A stretch of DNA of 64,000 nt, from positions 23,749,501 to 23,813,500 of the forward strand of contig CM073887.1 in NCBI GenBank assembly GCA_037176705.1. Direction: 5' to 3'. This document shows positions 1-13,308 of the stretch, piece by piece. Positions within the stretch are counted from its first letter, which is position 1, and each line of letters starts with the position of its first letter. Source of the DNA: Molossus alvarezi. Taxonomy: Eukaryota; Chordata; Mammalia; Chiroptera; Molossidae. The notes below the pieces were generated by a model. It was given only the letters and a program-made list of their open reading frames with translations, ran no database searches and was not told where the DNA came from. The translations under genes were made by a program, and so were the position numbers.

Positions 1-1071
1 CTCCTCTTTGGAGGGCTTCCACGCAGGCCCCGTCGGGACCCATGGTGCTTGGATCCCGGCCTGGTCCTCTGGTGAGTCACGGGGCAGGAATGTTCATGTT
101 TGGGTCTATGCAGTTCCATCACACGACAAGTCTTTTTTATAGTAACCCAGTCACACCCCCCATCCCCCAGGAAAGCACTAGGAAAGTTAAACTGGGCAGG
201 TAAGGCAGACGATCTCACCTCTTAATAGGGTACTTATGTTTGAAACATTAGTTTATGGAGAACAGTGGGACTAACACAGAGAAAACAAGAGTTTTTAAAT
301 CTATCCTGAGGAGTCTGTAAGTAGTGGACATTCGTAGGTTTGCCCTGCCAGCTTCCAGGCCCCCTTCTGGTGGCAGAACTTGTGTTTTGCTTGGAGAAAC
401 TGTCTCTCCGCCACTCGCTGGCCACAGGTGCAGGCGGGTCGCCCACGTGCTGAGCTTTGAGGGTGGGCACCTGGCTCAGGCCTGGACTGGCCACCTGTTC
501 CATCTGCCTGGCCGCAGGCCTTGGTCCCAGGACTTCCTGCTAATTCTCTCGGTGAAGACATTCTCGCTTCACCTGAGTGGCTACGCTGCTAAGTTACAAG
601 CTTGGATCTTCTGGGGGCCACCCGATAAAGAAAGTCTGACTGGGAAAGAAGTCAGCTGGAAGATGGAGTTAGGAGACCGAGTCTTGACATGGAATGGTCT
701 CCTAGAAGGAGCCGCGCCTCAGGGCCGCTACTTTTGGACTCCCCAGCTGAAGGAGGTAAAGAATTCTCGCCTCTTATTGTTGCATAAACCGGTTTGAATT
801 GGGTTTCCTGACCCTTGTTCCTAAGAGTGTTTGAGTCGTGATTTACCTTAGTTCCTGATGGTAAATAGGGTACCCAAAGGAGGGTGGTGGTATTCTCCTC
901 TTCCCAAAGTTTAAGTGGAAATAAGTACAACAGAAGGGGACACACACATACACAAACACGTGCGTGTGTGCATATGTATATTTCCCCATCTATCTAAGGG
1001 TTTCCAGACCAGTCTGAGAGTTCACATGGTTATGTGGGAACCTGCCCACAGACTGATGCATTTTCCTTCTT
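1..1071. other. Intergenic, nothing recognised
   Basis: GC-moderate sequence with a short alternating CA/TG patch at about 940-975. An open frame of 157 codons at 324-797 has no recognisable domain. Confidence 0.6.
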
Positions 1072-1089
1072 GAAAGAAAACCATGTGTG

Positions 1090-1337
1090 CCCTGGCCAGT
1101 TTGGCTCAGCAGTTAGAGCGTCGGCCTGCAGTCCGGAGAGACCCGGGTTCGGTTCCCGCTAAGGGCGCGTACCTCGGTTGCAGTTTGTCCCCGGCCCTGG
1201 TTGGTCGTGCGGGTGGCAGCCACTCAATGTGTCCCTTCACGTCAATGTTCCTCACTATCTCTCCCTTCCTCTCTCTCCCTCCCACTCTATCTGTACAAAA
1301 AATGGAAAAATATCCTCGGGTGAGGATAAAAAAAAAA
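1090..1337 (+). mobile_element. Ves SINE, hairpin-tail subtype
   Basis: tRNA-derived head with A box (TGGCTCAGCAGTTAGAGCG) and B box (GGGTTCGGTTCCC), a CT-rich body, and the 3' hairpin ATCCTCGGGTGAGGAT at 1312-1327 before the A tail. An 18-bp perfect target duplication (GAAAGAAAACCATGTGTG) lies at 1072-1089 and 1338-1355. Confidence 0.95.
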
Positions 1338-2116
1338 GAAAGAAAACCATGTGTGTGGGGATCAACAAATATATGTAAATGAAGCCTCACACTGGGAGCC
1401 TGTAAATGTGGGTATTTTAATTTCCCTTGATATGGACAGATACAGCCTTGACAAGTTTCTTGGGTCTTTTGTCATCTGCCATTTACCAAGAGTGGGAAGT
1501 TAGGCAGCAGCAGCCTCGTCAGGGGGAGGCCAGAACGTGTTAGCACCAGCCGCCCCCAAAATGCATAGATGCACCCGAAAAGCTACTTAAAAAAATGTAA
1601 AAAGAAAGGTCCAAATTGTGAAATTACATCTCGTTCTTCTGCTTGATCTAAAGGGCAGCCACTTGGTTGCTATTGTGTTCTTGAAATGTTCTGTAAGGAA
1701 AGTTTATGGCACTGGGAACTTAACTGTGGCCTGTTCCGAAGGTTTTGCCTTTTGCAGGAAATTACACTTGAGCTTTCCGAGCCCTGTTTTCCACGGTTGC
1801 CCAGTTCGGCTGGGCCAACCGTGTTGCTCCTCGATCGTTGCTTCTTACTGGCAGTGCGGGGCCCAAGTCTGAGGACAGCCATGCGCAGCTCGGCTCTGGC
1901 CTTCATGCTGTGCAATCATGACGTGTTCACTGCTTCTTTTTGAGCCTTGGTTTTTCCTACATGTAAAGTTTCATACATGATATTTCAGAGCTTTGTGGTA
2001 AAGATCAAAAAAAGATAAGACATTTATGATCCCTTTGTAAACAAAAAACACTATAAACACATAAGATGTGACTTTGCAAACTCCTAAGGCCATGTTCTAG
2101 AAGCCACACGGTACGT

Positions 2117-2146
2117 ACACACACACACACGCACACACACACTCCA
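2117..2146 (+). repeat. (CA)n microsatellite
   Basis: ACACACAC run with one CG interruption. Confidence 0.9.
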
Positions 2147-2371
2147 TCAGACCAGCCGTATGTGGGGAGAGTGTGATTTTCTACGACGAAGTAAGTTTAG
2201 TAAAGAATGGGTAGACTTTTACACTTCGGAGTTTGTATTGAAAATAATCAGAAGGGACTCTAGTTTGAAGGATGGTAAGGATGCAAAAGGTCCCTCAAAA
2301 TTCTGGGGAAAACAGGAGGAAGTTTCTGGAGCTGACCCTCGGGCTCCTTGGCATTGGGCAACTACAGAATG

Positions 2372-2560
2372 GTTGTGAGTGCACAAGTCTTGCAGCCCGA
2401 ACAAGCAGAGTTTGAATCCTTGCCTGTGGCCTCGCCCGCATTTCCTTCCTTAATGTCTCTGCGCGGTAGCGTTAGACAGGATACATGCCAGAGAGGGTTA
2501 GTGTGAGGATTAAATGAGATAATGCAGGGAGGCTTTAGCTCCAAGCCTGGCAAGAAGGAA
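2372..2560 (+). repeat. MIR SINE fragment
   Basis: GAGTTTGAATCCTTGCC, TGTCTCTGCGC and GTGAGGATTAAATGAGATAA follow the MIR core and 3' order. Confidence 0.65.
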
Positions 2561-3484
2561 TGCCAAGAATGCAATTATTTGAGGAAACTTGGGATTCCAG
2601 GAGAGCTAAAGAAAAGCATTTTTTTTTTTAACAAGGCAAGAGAGAAAATAGAGACACATAAAACCACCCAAGGTTTGCAACAGATTAAGCTACATCTCTT
2701 CTGCTTTCATGTTACTGTTTCCTCTGTCCCTCATTGTCACCCCATCTGCCTGCTGCTCTGACGTTTTCTGTCCTGTATCTCGACAGGCAAACCCTGTGGA
2801 CATGAAACGATATTTCCAACTTACAGAAAGTTTTCAGGAAGGGCAGCCTTGTTCCGGGTGATGCTTTGCATCGATCCAATGGATGAAGAGTCCGTTCCCA
2901 GCACCGGGGCTGTGAGGAGAGGTGTGAACGGAGGGCCAGGCTAGGGAAACTGGGCGGATCCCCAGATCCAACCGAGTTAGGTCTTTCCAGCTCTGCTTCA
3001 TCATGCTGTTGGAAATAAATTCCCAGAACATAAGATTCTGCCATTAAAACAAGATCCCAAAGCCCCATAGAAATGTTATTTTTCTGATGAGCGTGTTAAA
3101 GATGGTCAAGGCCGTTTTTCTCACCATCAGTACAACGAACCAAGAGCTGGCTAAATGGGGACTATTTTAGAAATACCATAAATAGTATTTTTAGCATTTG
3201 ATCATAGCTCATCTTAGGATGGCCAAATATCATCTCATTTCCTTCCTTCTCACTCCAAGCAGGGGCTACACATCCTATTTATACAGTGAGTGACGGATGT
3301 CCCCAGGGTTTGAGGGAGAAATGAGGACTGTATCTTATTCAACTTTATTTGCACAGTGCTGGAGTGGATACTAATCTGCATAAGCAAATAAATGTGAGAT
3401 TTCTCAAAAGAAAAGTTTGCCTTCAACAAAAATACTAACTGGTTAGAAAGAGTCGTACACGGGTAACACGCCAATTCATATCTT

Positions 3485-3570
3485 CTATTAACATGTAATG
3501 AGGGCCCACTATGTGCTACACACTAAGTGCTAGAGATGTGAGCGTGGTTTGGTTCCTGCCTCCGAGATCC
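3485..3570 (-). repeat. MIR-like fragment
   Basis: GGGCCCACTATGTGCTACAC and ACTAAGTGCTAGAGATG match the antisense MIR 3' region. Short and diverged. Confidence 0.45.
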
Positions 3571-5959
3571 AGCCTGGCAGGGAAGAGGCGGGGATGGTCA
3601 AGGTTCTTGGTTGCAGACAATATGACTGTCTCTAGCTGCTTTAAACTGAAAAGGATTTATTAAGGTTTATAAACATCTCACAAAATCACTGGGAAGACAC
3701 AGGCTCTAGGATGAGCCTCCAGGGCTCCACCAAACTAGGGGCCCGAAGACAAGCTGTCGCTGCCATGGACAGGAACCCCTGAGTTGGTAGCCACCACCAC
3801 CCCCGCGGGCTCCTGACCACGCCACATCCGCCATCATCAAGCCAGCAGAATGAATGGAGAATGATGTGACAAATGTACTCCCAGAGAAGGTTTAAATAAC
3901 CCAGCATGACGGAGGCTTCATGGAAGTTAATTAACTTATTTGGACCTTGACTGAGTAGGATTTAGCCAGGCAAAGAAAACATTCCAGTGACATTCAACAT
4001 CCAAAAAACAGTCAAGTCAATGTGAACAGACTGGCTTTATGCTCGTACTGAGCAGAGAGTTGGGAAGAAGCAGACCCGTGCCCTGCCCAGTGGAGGTCAC
4101 GCCAGGGCCCAGGGAAGAGAGGCACGCATCTTGCTGGAAGGCTGCGTGTCCTGCCATGACCTAGCATCATGGTGCTGTGCTTAGGACATGCCACACGTGG
4201 CTTACTGTCCTCTGTCCTCACACTAGCTGTTGCATGGACACCAGCCCAAGGACGGCTAATCCATGTTAGCCAAGGACCTCTAAGTCGCATCGAGCAACAC
4301 TTCTCCCAATGGTGATTGGCTGCTGAAACTGGAATCTCTTTTTCTAAGGATTGAATCGGGGAGAAAGTGAGAAAACTCATCCATCGATTCATGGGACCAG
4401 AAGCAGAAAGGACTCATCTGCACATCAGAGAGCTGGAGCTAGGGGGGCCAAGGGAGACCTTGAGTTACGTGTAAACAGAGGACAGGAATCCATGCGGGAT
4501 TCCCAGTGGGTGGGTCTCAGTGGTGGCGGAGGGTCTACACCCACCTGTGAGGGGCGCAGTGAGGGAGCCAAGCCCCAGAGCATCACGTACACCGCTTCCT
4601 GGGCTCTGCGCCCGTCTCTGCAGGGCCCGGCTCTGTGGCAGGGACCATGCTCCTGGAAGGTCCTGTCTCTTTAATTCCCACCTGCAACCTTTCCTGGCCA
4701 CCCTGTGAGGGCGCTGCCCAGCACCTCTAGTCCATGCATCAGCTAACACACTGGAAGTTGAAGGTCCTGGAATTTGATGCAACCAACATGGAAGGGTGAA
4801 AATATTTTTCTTAAAATCAAAAAGGAAAGCAGAGTTAAACATTGATTAATAACTATTTAAATTTTAGATTTAATTATATTTAATTTATATCTATATGCTT
4901 ATTTCTTACCAAAATGCTATATAGTATTCATTGACTTCAGTCGCTATGAAAATGTTACTAACAATGAGTAAAATAGCATGTGCCAGGATCATACCCTCCC
5001 ACCCCAACGCCCTTTGACCCCCTGGCTCCCTTCCCGGAGGTGAGGTTTGGGAGCTGGGGTCACCAGGAAAGCAGGGAGCAGGAATGCATGTTGTACTTGA
5101 TCATTGTAAAGGAAACCTACTTGACATTCAGAACAACCCAGTTCTCACTCAGCCTCTGCATGCAGTAAAATGCTGAACACATATCTGGTGCTCTTAAATG
5201 CACATTGATTGATAATGTTTAAAATCAAAGGACATTCAAAAACAGTTTTGCTTCTGTGTGAAGTCAGATTGGAGAGAGAAAGGCTGAGGGTTGCTGACCT
5301 GAACGGTGCAGACGTATCCATTCCCGGAGCATTTCCTTAGCAGAGGGAGTTTGTTCATCCTCTGCCGGCACTGAGCTTCAGCGCGTCTCCCTTGGCTTCT
5401 ACTGCACCTGGGAAGGGAGGGACACGACAGTCCAGGTGCAAGGCTAAGAGGGTCCGATGGACACCCAGGAGAGAAGAGAGGAGGAACCCGAGCTCCAGGG
5501 ACAGGTGAGGGTCAGAGTACGTGGTGACCCAGCAGGACTCAGGAGCGAATGTTGAAATAAGAGAGGTGTCAGGGCTGGGTCATTTTTTGATTTGTTCATT
5601 CATGCATTCATTCAGCAGAGATTATAGAGTGAAGATAGAACTAGAAGACTTAATCTTTGTTCTCAAGAACAAAGTTACAAAGTTACAAGTTAGGGAGTCC
5701 GGTCATCAGGGTTTATCTCTATGAGGTGACGTATGCAGGTGATAGAGAGGAAGAGCCCAGCCTCGTGAAACGGACTGGGAGGAGCTTGAAGGGATGAATC
5801 CCCAGCGGCCACCTGTGTTCCTGTACGGGCTTCAGCGCTGTCCACGGGAGCAGGGTAGAGAGAGGTGACTGGCACACGGTTGCAGTAACAAAAATCAGTA
5901 CCCAGGATCCCAGGCAGAACGTCAGTCAGGAAGTCTGCTATCGTGGTTATAACCATTAG

Positions 5960-6165
5960 CTGAGAGCTACCTTTTCTTGAGCATTACTGCTGTGTGTAAC
6001 ACTGTGCCTGGCACTCTCTGTCTTTCTCCTTTCATCCTCACACCCACCTTAGGAGGTAGCGACTTTACAGGGGAGGGCACCGAGCCAAGGGCGGCGAAGC
6101 TCCAAGTCACTGTTACACAGTAGCAAATGCTAGAGCAGGGATCCAACCCAGGGGCTCCCAGGGCT
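5960..6165 (-). repeat. MIR SINE fragment
   Basis: Antisense MIR: TGTGCCTGGCACTCTCTG, TTTCATCCTCACACCCACC, TTAGGAGGTAGCGACTTTAC and AGCAGGGATCCAACCCAGG. Confidence 0.7.
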
Positions 6166-7358
6166 GCTCCCCAGGCCCCCAGGGCTCAGTTCACGTGGAG
6201 GTCACAGGCACCTAGGAACACGGCCGGTCCTGACCCCACTTCTTCTGGCGGAATCACAGCTAGAGCCTGAATGTGCTGCTGTCACAGTGCTAGGGTCAGT
6301 GGGAACTCGGGCTAGGACAGAAAGGCTCGGACATTCCCGCATTGGTAGAATTGGTGATGGATTGGCTCTCAGAGGACTCCCCCTCCCTCCAACAGCTTCT
6401 GCCAGACATTCTGGGTGTTGAACGAAGTTTAGCAGATTGACACAGCGCAGGGGTAACAGCGGCTGGAACAATGACGGCTGTTCTACAAAGGGGAGATTTG
6501 GAGGTTTCGTTCCCGACGTAAGGTGAAATTGTCGGAGTTGGCTGGGGAAATAGGAGGATCCTGCTGAATGGAGCAGGGTCAAGTGGTGGGAAACTGAAGG
6601 GCTCCCTGTTAACCACGCAAGGGAGCAACCCGCACAGGTGGCCAAAAGGAAAATCAGGGTGAATGTCTCTGAGACTCAGGGAAATAAGTCTTAGAGAGAT
6701 GTTTTTATGCAAGTAGTTGGTTTTACCTTTAGGGTTCCCATCTTCATTGAGCCCTGTTCTTTTGTCCTAATATTCTGTTCCATAGGGATGTTTTATTGAG
6801 TGCCCACTGTGAAGAAATGGGCTCATTTAAATAAAATTTAACATTAATGTGATAATCAATCTTTAAACTGGAAACTAGGGGGCCAATTTGTCTTGATCGA
6901 TCACATCCCCATTTAGATGCTGATTTATTTCTGTGGCCTCCCGTTCCCTTCCCTGGAAGTCCCCCCAGCCCCCGTCACTGTCATCATCACTAACGGCCCC
7001 TGCATCCAATCCTCCCTCGGCAGGCATGACAGTGGCTGGCAGAGGTGACTCCAGCCACATCTTGATTTCCTTGTGCTCCGAGAGCTTTAGAAAGGGTGCA
7101 GACAGGTGCTGCGGGACTTCAGTGAAGGGAGCGATTCTACCTGCTGGGGAGAATGAGGGCCAGCCTCATGGAGGGTTAGCAGGTCTCCGTCAGGTGGCAT
7201 TCTTAGGTCAGGGGAGGAGATCCAGGGGCAAGAAAAGAAAATGTTAAGGCCAGAAGAGAGGGGTAGGGGCGTGGGTGGGAGCTGGGAGAGATGGACAGGA
7301 ACGAGAGCCAGGGGAAGGATGAGTAAAGCTGCTACCTGCTCTGGCCATTGCACAGTAA

Positions 7359-7872
7359 CAGTAGCCCCCCCTTATCTGTGGACGTATGCTCCATGACCCC
7401 CAGTAGAAGCCTGAAACCATGGATAGTACCAAACTCTGTATGTACACTGTTTCTCCTACATATACACAGCTATGATCAAGTGTAATTAGTAAATTAGGCA
7501 CAGGAAGAGATGAACAACTAATAATAACAGAACAATTATAACAACATACTATAATAAAAGTTACACGACCGTCTTTGAAGCATTAGTAAGTAAAATAAGG
7601 GTTACTTGAACACAAGCAACGTGTACGGTGACAGCTGACATGCTAACCCAGACGGCTCCTAAGTGACTTGGGGCGGGATCCTCAGCATGATTCACGGCCC
7701 TGGCAGCACAGAGCGGGAGGGCGTGAGGTTTCAGCTCAGCACTCAGAACGGCAGGCAATTTGACTTACGAATTATTTATTTCTGGAATTTTCCATTTAGT
7801 ATTTTCATGCAACGGTTGACAGAGAGTAACTGAAACCTCAGAAAGCAAAACTGGGAGCAGGGGACTACCGTG
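7359..7872. mobile_element. Tigger-type DNA transposon, non-autonomous
   Basis: The left end CAGTAGCCCCCCCTTATCTG and the right end near GGGACTACCGTG fit Tigger inverted ends. Inside are AATTAGTAAATTAGGCACAG, CGGGATCCTCAGCATGATTC and ATTTCTGGAATTTTCC, all typical of a Tigger family. There is no transposase frame. Boundaries are accurate to a few bases. Confidence 0.75.
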
Positions 7873-9825
7873 TTCTGACTGTGCACCAGGGCCCCTGGGG
7901 GCGGAGTGTGAGCAAGGTCTCTCTCCTGAGTCTTCCCCAAAGCTCCATGAGAACGCGCGTCACTTTCCGAGTCACGAGTCACATCCCAGGCTGTGGGGCC
8001 CAGCCAGCTCTGGCTTCCGACGCAGTGGAGAAGCCACACTTCGTATTTCCAACGAGTGGATGCTGCGGCCCGGGACCGCACTCTGAGAACCACCGCAGGC
8101 CTTCTGCAAAGGGCTGAGGCATCGCGATAAAAACGACCTTTGTTTTTGTCAGGATAACAACTTGACTATCCTTTATAAAGAAATCTTATCAAATGAGATG
8201 AACCAAATGGAACACCAGGACACCCCCCCACCACCACCAAATTCTCGAGATGTAAACCGTCAAGTTAGATGCAGAGCATGTGCTAGTAAGTAGCAAGTGC
8301 CTGTTGGCAGGACCCTGACTGCACAGGGCCAGGAAGTGGGGTGCCCTGGTCTGTGGCAGCTCTTTAGAAGCTCCTAAACCTGGGACTCCCTCCTCTGTAA
8401 CCATGCACTTACACACCTCCGGCACCCACGTGCCAGGGCAGGAGGCATCAAAGAAGTTACCAGAACAAGCTGCTGCATCTGGGATCCAAGGCTGTGCTGG
8501 GTTCTCAGGAGACCTCCTGAGCCCGTCTGGAACCCTTGCGGAGGGGAGACCTTGCGTCTCGGTCCCCTTGCTGTCTCATCCTCCCAGCAATTGCTCAATG
8601 CTGGGACTACCTGGCTCAGATCTTCTTCTCCATCTATGGCTGTTACAGAAACAACAATCTCCTGCAAGCGTAGGAATCAGGAGCCATCTCACGACTCACA
8701 TCTGTCCAAACGGAAATCTTTGAAATGAATGTTAAGGTAGTAATTTCCTTCATGCGTGTCACAGAGAATTTCTCTAGCATTAATGTCCTCCTTCTCCAAC
8801 ATGCTCACAAGTCTGTGGCACACAATTTATTTGGAACAAGAGGGTAGAGGGTGGGGTGGGGAGGGCTTGGGAAGAAGAGTCCTCTAAAAATCATATTTTG
8901 AAAAGATTACATATTTGTCCATTCCAGGGAAATGGAAATGGAAATGTTATCTTTGGTGGTAGATATGTGTGTTTTTTAAGTTATTTATTCTTTGCTTTTG
9001 TGGGTATTTGCAATTTTTAAAAAAGCATGTATTGAAAAAAAATCAGTCTTGGTCCCACTGCCTCTGGGGTGTGGTGTGTGCGCAGAAGCCCAAACCACAG
9101 GCACATGGTGGCAGAGACAAGGGTCCAAGCAGGAAGGGCGTCTGCGGGCCAGGGCAGAGGAGCCCAAGAGAAAGGGGTCCGCTGGTGCCTGAGGGCTCGG
9201 CTCCTCCGACAAACACGAGAATGTATATAATCTTATTTCTGAAACAAGAACTGCATCTAATTCAAGAGAGAGGAGGAGGAGGACACGGACTGCCCTTTAG
9301 GGAAGGCAGGGCTGGATGGATCGGACGTGTCCTCACCCTGGCCGGCCCCTCCGCCTGGACCACGACGCCCTCACCTTCCCCCAGGAACCCTTGGAGGTGG
9401 AGGAAGAGCCGCAACCACTGGGTTTCCATACCTTTGCTGAAGCCTGAGTCCTTTCCTTCTCTCTTTCTCTTCCCCTCTTTCCTCTACAAGTGTCTTTGTC
9501 AGGAGCATTACACCTGACTCTGATGGTTCCTATAAAGTCTCCCCTCCCTTTGGGTCCTGCCCTCTTCTCGTCCTGAGTGGCTCAGCTCCTTTCTTCCATG
9601 TGCCAACAGCTCTGGGAGACGACCCTTACCTGAGCCACACACTCCGCTCACAGGGTGCCACCCTGCGGACCTCAGGGCTCGGGAGCCTCATCCCCCATAT
9701 GCTTGTCGTCAGTGTTCCCTGAGGATCTTTCTTAGATTCTTGGACTAGAAATAACCTATAGAAGTCCATGATGGCCAATTCACAATAAAATGAAGGCTCA
9801 TTAGAACAGCGAGATCTCATTTCTT
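7873..9825. other. Intergenic, nothing recognised
   Basis: No repeat family or gene recognised. The 182-codon open frame at 8969-9517 is low-information sequence with no domain. Confidence 0.55.
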
Positions 9826-10460
9826 ACCTATCAATTGGCAAAGATTTTTAAATGATCAGGTTTACACTCCCTCGTTTACCACTGTTGGAAGTAGACACGG
9901 AGGCATCTTTCCGGGAGGGCAACTTGGCACTGAATGTACAAACACCTGTAAGACCGTGTTGTGCCCCTTGACCTAGCCATTCCACTTCTCGTAACTAATC
10001 ATAAGGAAATAATCAGAGATGGACACCAACAGTCATGCACAAGATATTCATTGAAGCATTATTTACACTATTTTTTTTTTTTTTAGTCCTCACCTGAGGA
10101 CATTTTTCCATTTTTTGTACAGATAGAGTGGGAAGGAGAGAGAGGAAGAGAGAGAGAGAGAAACATCGACGTGAAATGGACACATCGAGTGGCCGCCACC
10201 CGTACGACCAACCAGGGCCGGGGACAAACTGCAACCGAAGTACGTGCCCCTAGCGGGAACCGAACCCCGGTCTCTCTGGACCGCAGGCCGACACTCCAAC
10301 CGCTGAGCCAAACCAGCCAGGGCTATTTACACTATTTTTAAAGAAACAAAATTAGGGGTTGATGAAGTAAATGTATAATAACTGCATACAATAGAGTTCT
10401 TGGCAGCGATTAGGAACCATGTCGCAGAGGTATATTTGCTGCCGTAGGAAATTGTTCGTG
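9826..10460 (+). mobile_element. Old L1 fragment split by a Ves SINE
   Basis: L1 3' region marks include CTATCAATTGGCAAAGATTT, AACTTGGCACTGAATGTAC, TGACCTAGCCATTCCACTTC and TTCATTGAAGCATTATTTAC. The SINE at 10076-10323 interrupts it. Exact ends are uncertain. Confidence 0.75.
10076..10323 (-). mobile_element. Ves SINE, hairpin-tail subtype, inside L1
   Basis: Full-length copy with the 3' hairpin at 10086-10101. A perfect 16-bp target duplication (TATTTACACTATTTTT) at 10060-10075 and 10324-10339 splits an older L1 fragment. Confidence 0.95.
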
Positions 10461-11922
10461 CCAAGTTGCCAAATAAAATACTGAACTGCACACCCTGCCT
10501 GCCATGACCACGGCCTTCTCCTGAGCAGGTGTTCATCGACAGCCACTTGTGTTTGTGACATGCGACACACCTCCTCCTGCCCCCACTACCCTGAGGTCTG
10601 AGGTCTAGAAAATTAAGACCAAATCAGCTTTCCCCTGGGTAGGCTTTTTGAAAATTATAAGTGAAAGAGAACTGAAAGCAAACAGGCTGAGGAATAAAGG
10701 TATTTAATTGGCTAATCGCCCAAAGGCAGGGCAGGCTTCAGTGTGAGAGACCATCAGTCAACGGTGTCACCAAGGGCTCGGCTTCCTTCTGGGGAAGTTA
10801 CTTATCTCTCCCCCTTTTTTCTTATGAACGGCCTCTGAGTTGGTCATTGACAAGGATAATTGCCAATTTTCAATCTGGTAGAGGAAGCTGCTGGAGGAGT
10901 CCCTCATTTTATTACCCCTGAGGCGGAGCAGGTGCCTGACTTCGGCTTATCTTCATTGGTGGCTGCCGTAAGTTCATCTCTACCTCTGATCTTCCAAGGA
11001 GCCAAGGGAAAATGTTTGGGAGCTTCTGTGCGTGAAGTTCTGGGATCAGTACCCTGGGTGCCCAAATTCTTTCACGTGACCCCCGACCCGTCACCGAACA
11101 CGAGGGGAGGGGTAGGATGGGATGCCTAAATCGGCTACAGCTGGTCATGAGAGGCGACCGAAGGAATCCATGCTGAAATGAAACCCACCAGACACGGATT
11201 ACATAAAGACAGTCAAATAAATATGGAAAATGTTAAATTAAATAAAGTTACTCAGATTTCATCTCAGCCTTTAATATGCTAATGTGCACTATAAACCACC
11301 AGAAAACAGGTGGGAAGAGGGAGGATAAAATATAATTTTACTCTGGAAAATGCTAGAGAAAACATGAGAGAGATCAGTGCCTACAAGTGAGGTGAACATA
11401 CATCTGAGTCTTCCTGCGACGGTCTCAGTTTATTTCTGCTTCTCCAGGTAAAAATTGTGGTATAATTATGACTGTCACTCACACTCACTCTCCAAAGGAT
11501 CCCCACTTTAATGACAAATTATATGGTTACCTCCAGTGACCTGTACTGAGGACTTCATGTTGCTCCACGTTGAATTGTGAATCATTGACCCAATCAGGTC
11601 TTCCCTTGAGGGTTGTGGATTTGAGACTTAGAAAAAGAGACACAAGGAAGAAATCCAAACAGTGAAGCAGAAACAGCAGCTGCATAGACAGAGGGAGGCA
11701 GGGTCCTGAGGCTGGTGGGTCACCAAGCAGCAGCGGCCTGAGCATGCTCCCCCCAGAATGGTAGCAGCGGGAGGGGTGGGGATTGTGGGACGGAGACTCA
11801 GCAGGCGCCTGCCCTGATGCCCCAACATCTGCTGCTGTCCTGGGTCTGCCCCCTCCCAGGATGCTCGCAGCCCTCATCCCAAAGCTCCCTGAGCGCGGCT
11901 GCACGGCCGCGATGACCCTGGT

Positions 11923-12020
11923 CAGTGTGGTTCTCAACCCTGGCTACAGGCTCTCCAGGCAGCTTCCAGGGTGCAAGACCCCAGACCACCTCCATCCCGG
12001 CCCCAGGTTTCTGATCTATG
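11923..12020. mobile_element. Possible MER5-type fragment
   Basis: CAGTGTGGTTCTCAACCCTG resembles the inverted end of a MER5-like hAT element, followed by ACCCCAGACCACC-type sequence. Weak. Confidence 0.35.
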
Positions 12021-12254
12021 AGAAAAAATATTTCAAAAAATACAGTGAAACCAGGTTTCCAAAGCCTAGTTTGCTCTAGATGATGAGATTACAGCAGGTT
12101 TTAATATATCTGCTTTTGTTCTTTGTTGTATTTTCCAAAACGTCTGCAATGAACAGATATGTCTTTTGTAACAAGAATACAAAATGGTTATTAAAAAACA
12201 AGGCAGTAGAAAGGAGAACTTTCCTCCTTGCTGGAGGTCAGCTCTCTCTCTCCG

Positions 12255-12440
12255 ATTACAGAGTAATGGTGCGTGCGGGGTTAAGTTCTGCCTTCCTCCA
12301 ACCATCGCCCAGAGACCCGGGCTGGGGCCCCGGCTCTGCCCCTCGGAAGCCGTGTGAGCTGAGGAGGACAGTTGCTACCTGTCCCGGTCTCTTTTCCCCA
12401 ACCTTCAAATGAGAAGCTGTGATGAGAGTTGCTAAGTCCA
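12255..12440 (+). repeat. MIR-like fragment
   Basis: CCGGCTCTGCCCCTCGGAAG, CCGTGTGAGCTG and CAACCTTCAAATGAGAAG follow the MIR core order. GC-rich and diverged. Confidence 0.5.
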
Positions 12441-13308
12441 TGACTCTAGTTGGAGTTTTGTGCGGCGTCTTTGCGGGCAAGGACAGTCAACTCCCTCCCG
12501 GGAAACCTGTAAAGCCACTGGTCTCATCCGGGGTGTGCATGAGAACCACTCACGAAGCACTGAAAACTCAGCTCCGCATAGAATCCCTCCAGCCCTGAGA
12601 AGCCTGGTGCTGTGGTTTGGACACAGAGCTTGGAGAGTTTTCTTTTCCTTTGTTTTTTTTTGTATTTCCTGACGATTCCCGACTGATTGACAGACCGGCT
12701 GACACATCTCCTTGCTTGTATCTCCAATACAAAGTGTAACGGATGTATCTAGCTATTATCTTATTATTAAGTTCGCTTGAACAACCACAATTACCAAAGA
12801 GGATGATTCTTGACAGGAAACAGAAACGCACAGGCTGGCTTCTGTGCCCTGATCTGTCGCTGGGAACTGGGGTGAGGTTTCACAGTGTGGCAGCCAGAGC
12901 GGAAACAGCCCGCGCTGCAGCCGGGGTTGGCCCTGCCGGCTCTGACACAGCTGTGGCGGCAGAGCCGGGGCACGGGGGAAGCTCCTCTGCCCCTCTGTGT
13001 TGCGGTCCCCTGGAAACTGGCAGAAGGAGACTTGCCGGACACCGAGGGTCTGTCATGAGCTGCTTGCAGTTCCTGGAGGTGGGTCGGAGGGGGTTGATCT
13101 CCAGGAGCTGTCATCATTTTAAAGACAACTGTAGGTCAGGTTGGAAGGGGCAGCCCGGCTCAGTTACTGCGGCTGAGACACATTCACCGGCCCACGAGAC
13201 GTGGGGCCTCCGAGCTTTGTCCACGCACCTTCCCCTAGGTAGGCTCATAATCCGTACTGTGAAGCTCCAGGACTTTCCCAACGTGGGAGACGCAGGAAGA
13301 ACGGCACT

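Larger units (their letters stand above)
1356..7358. other. Intergenic with ancient repeat fragments only
   Basis: Apart from the MIR pieces and (CA)n tract listed, I see no gene. Sequence near 3600-3720 (AAAAGGATTTATTAAGG) resembles an old interspersed repeat I cannot name. Confidence 0.6.
10461..13308. other. Intergenic, GC-richer toward the right
   Basis: Holds a MIR-like piece and a possible MER5 end. The interval 12880-13000 is locally CpG-rich. No gene supported. Confidence 0.55.

Noticed and set aside
1090..1160. tRNA gene
   Set aside because: A and B boxes are visible, but they belong to the tRNA-derived head of a Ves SINE; no intact cloverleaf. The same holds for the other SINE heads.
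8969..9517. 182-codon open frame
   Set aside because: Overlapping frames on both strands, a start in AT-rich DNA and no domain or family resemblance.
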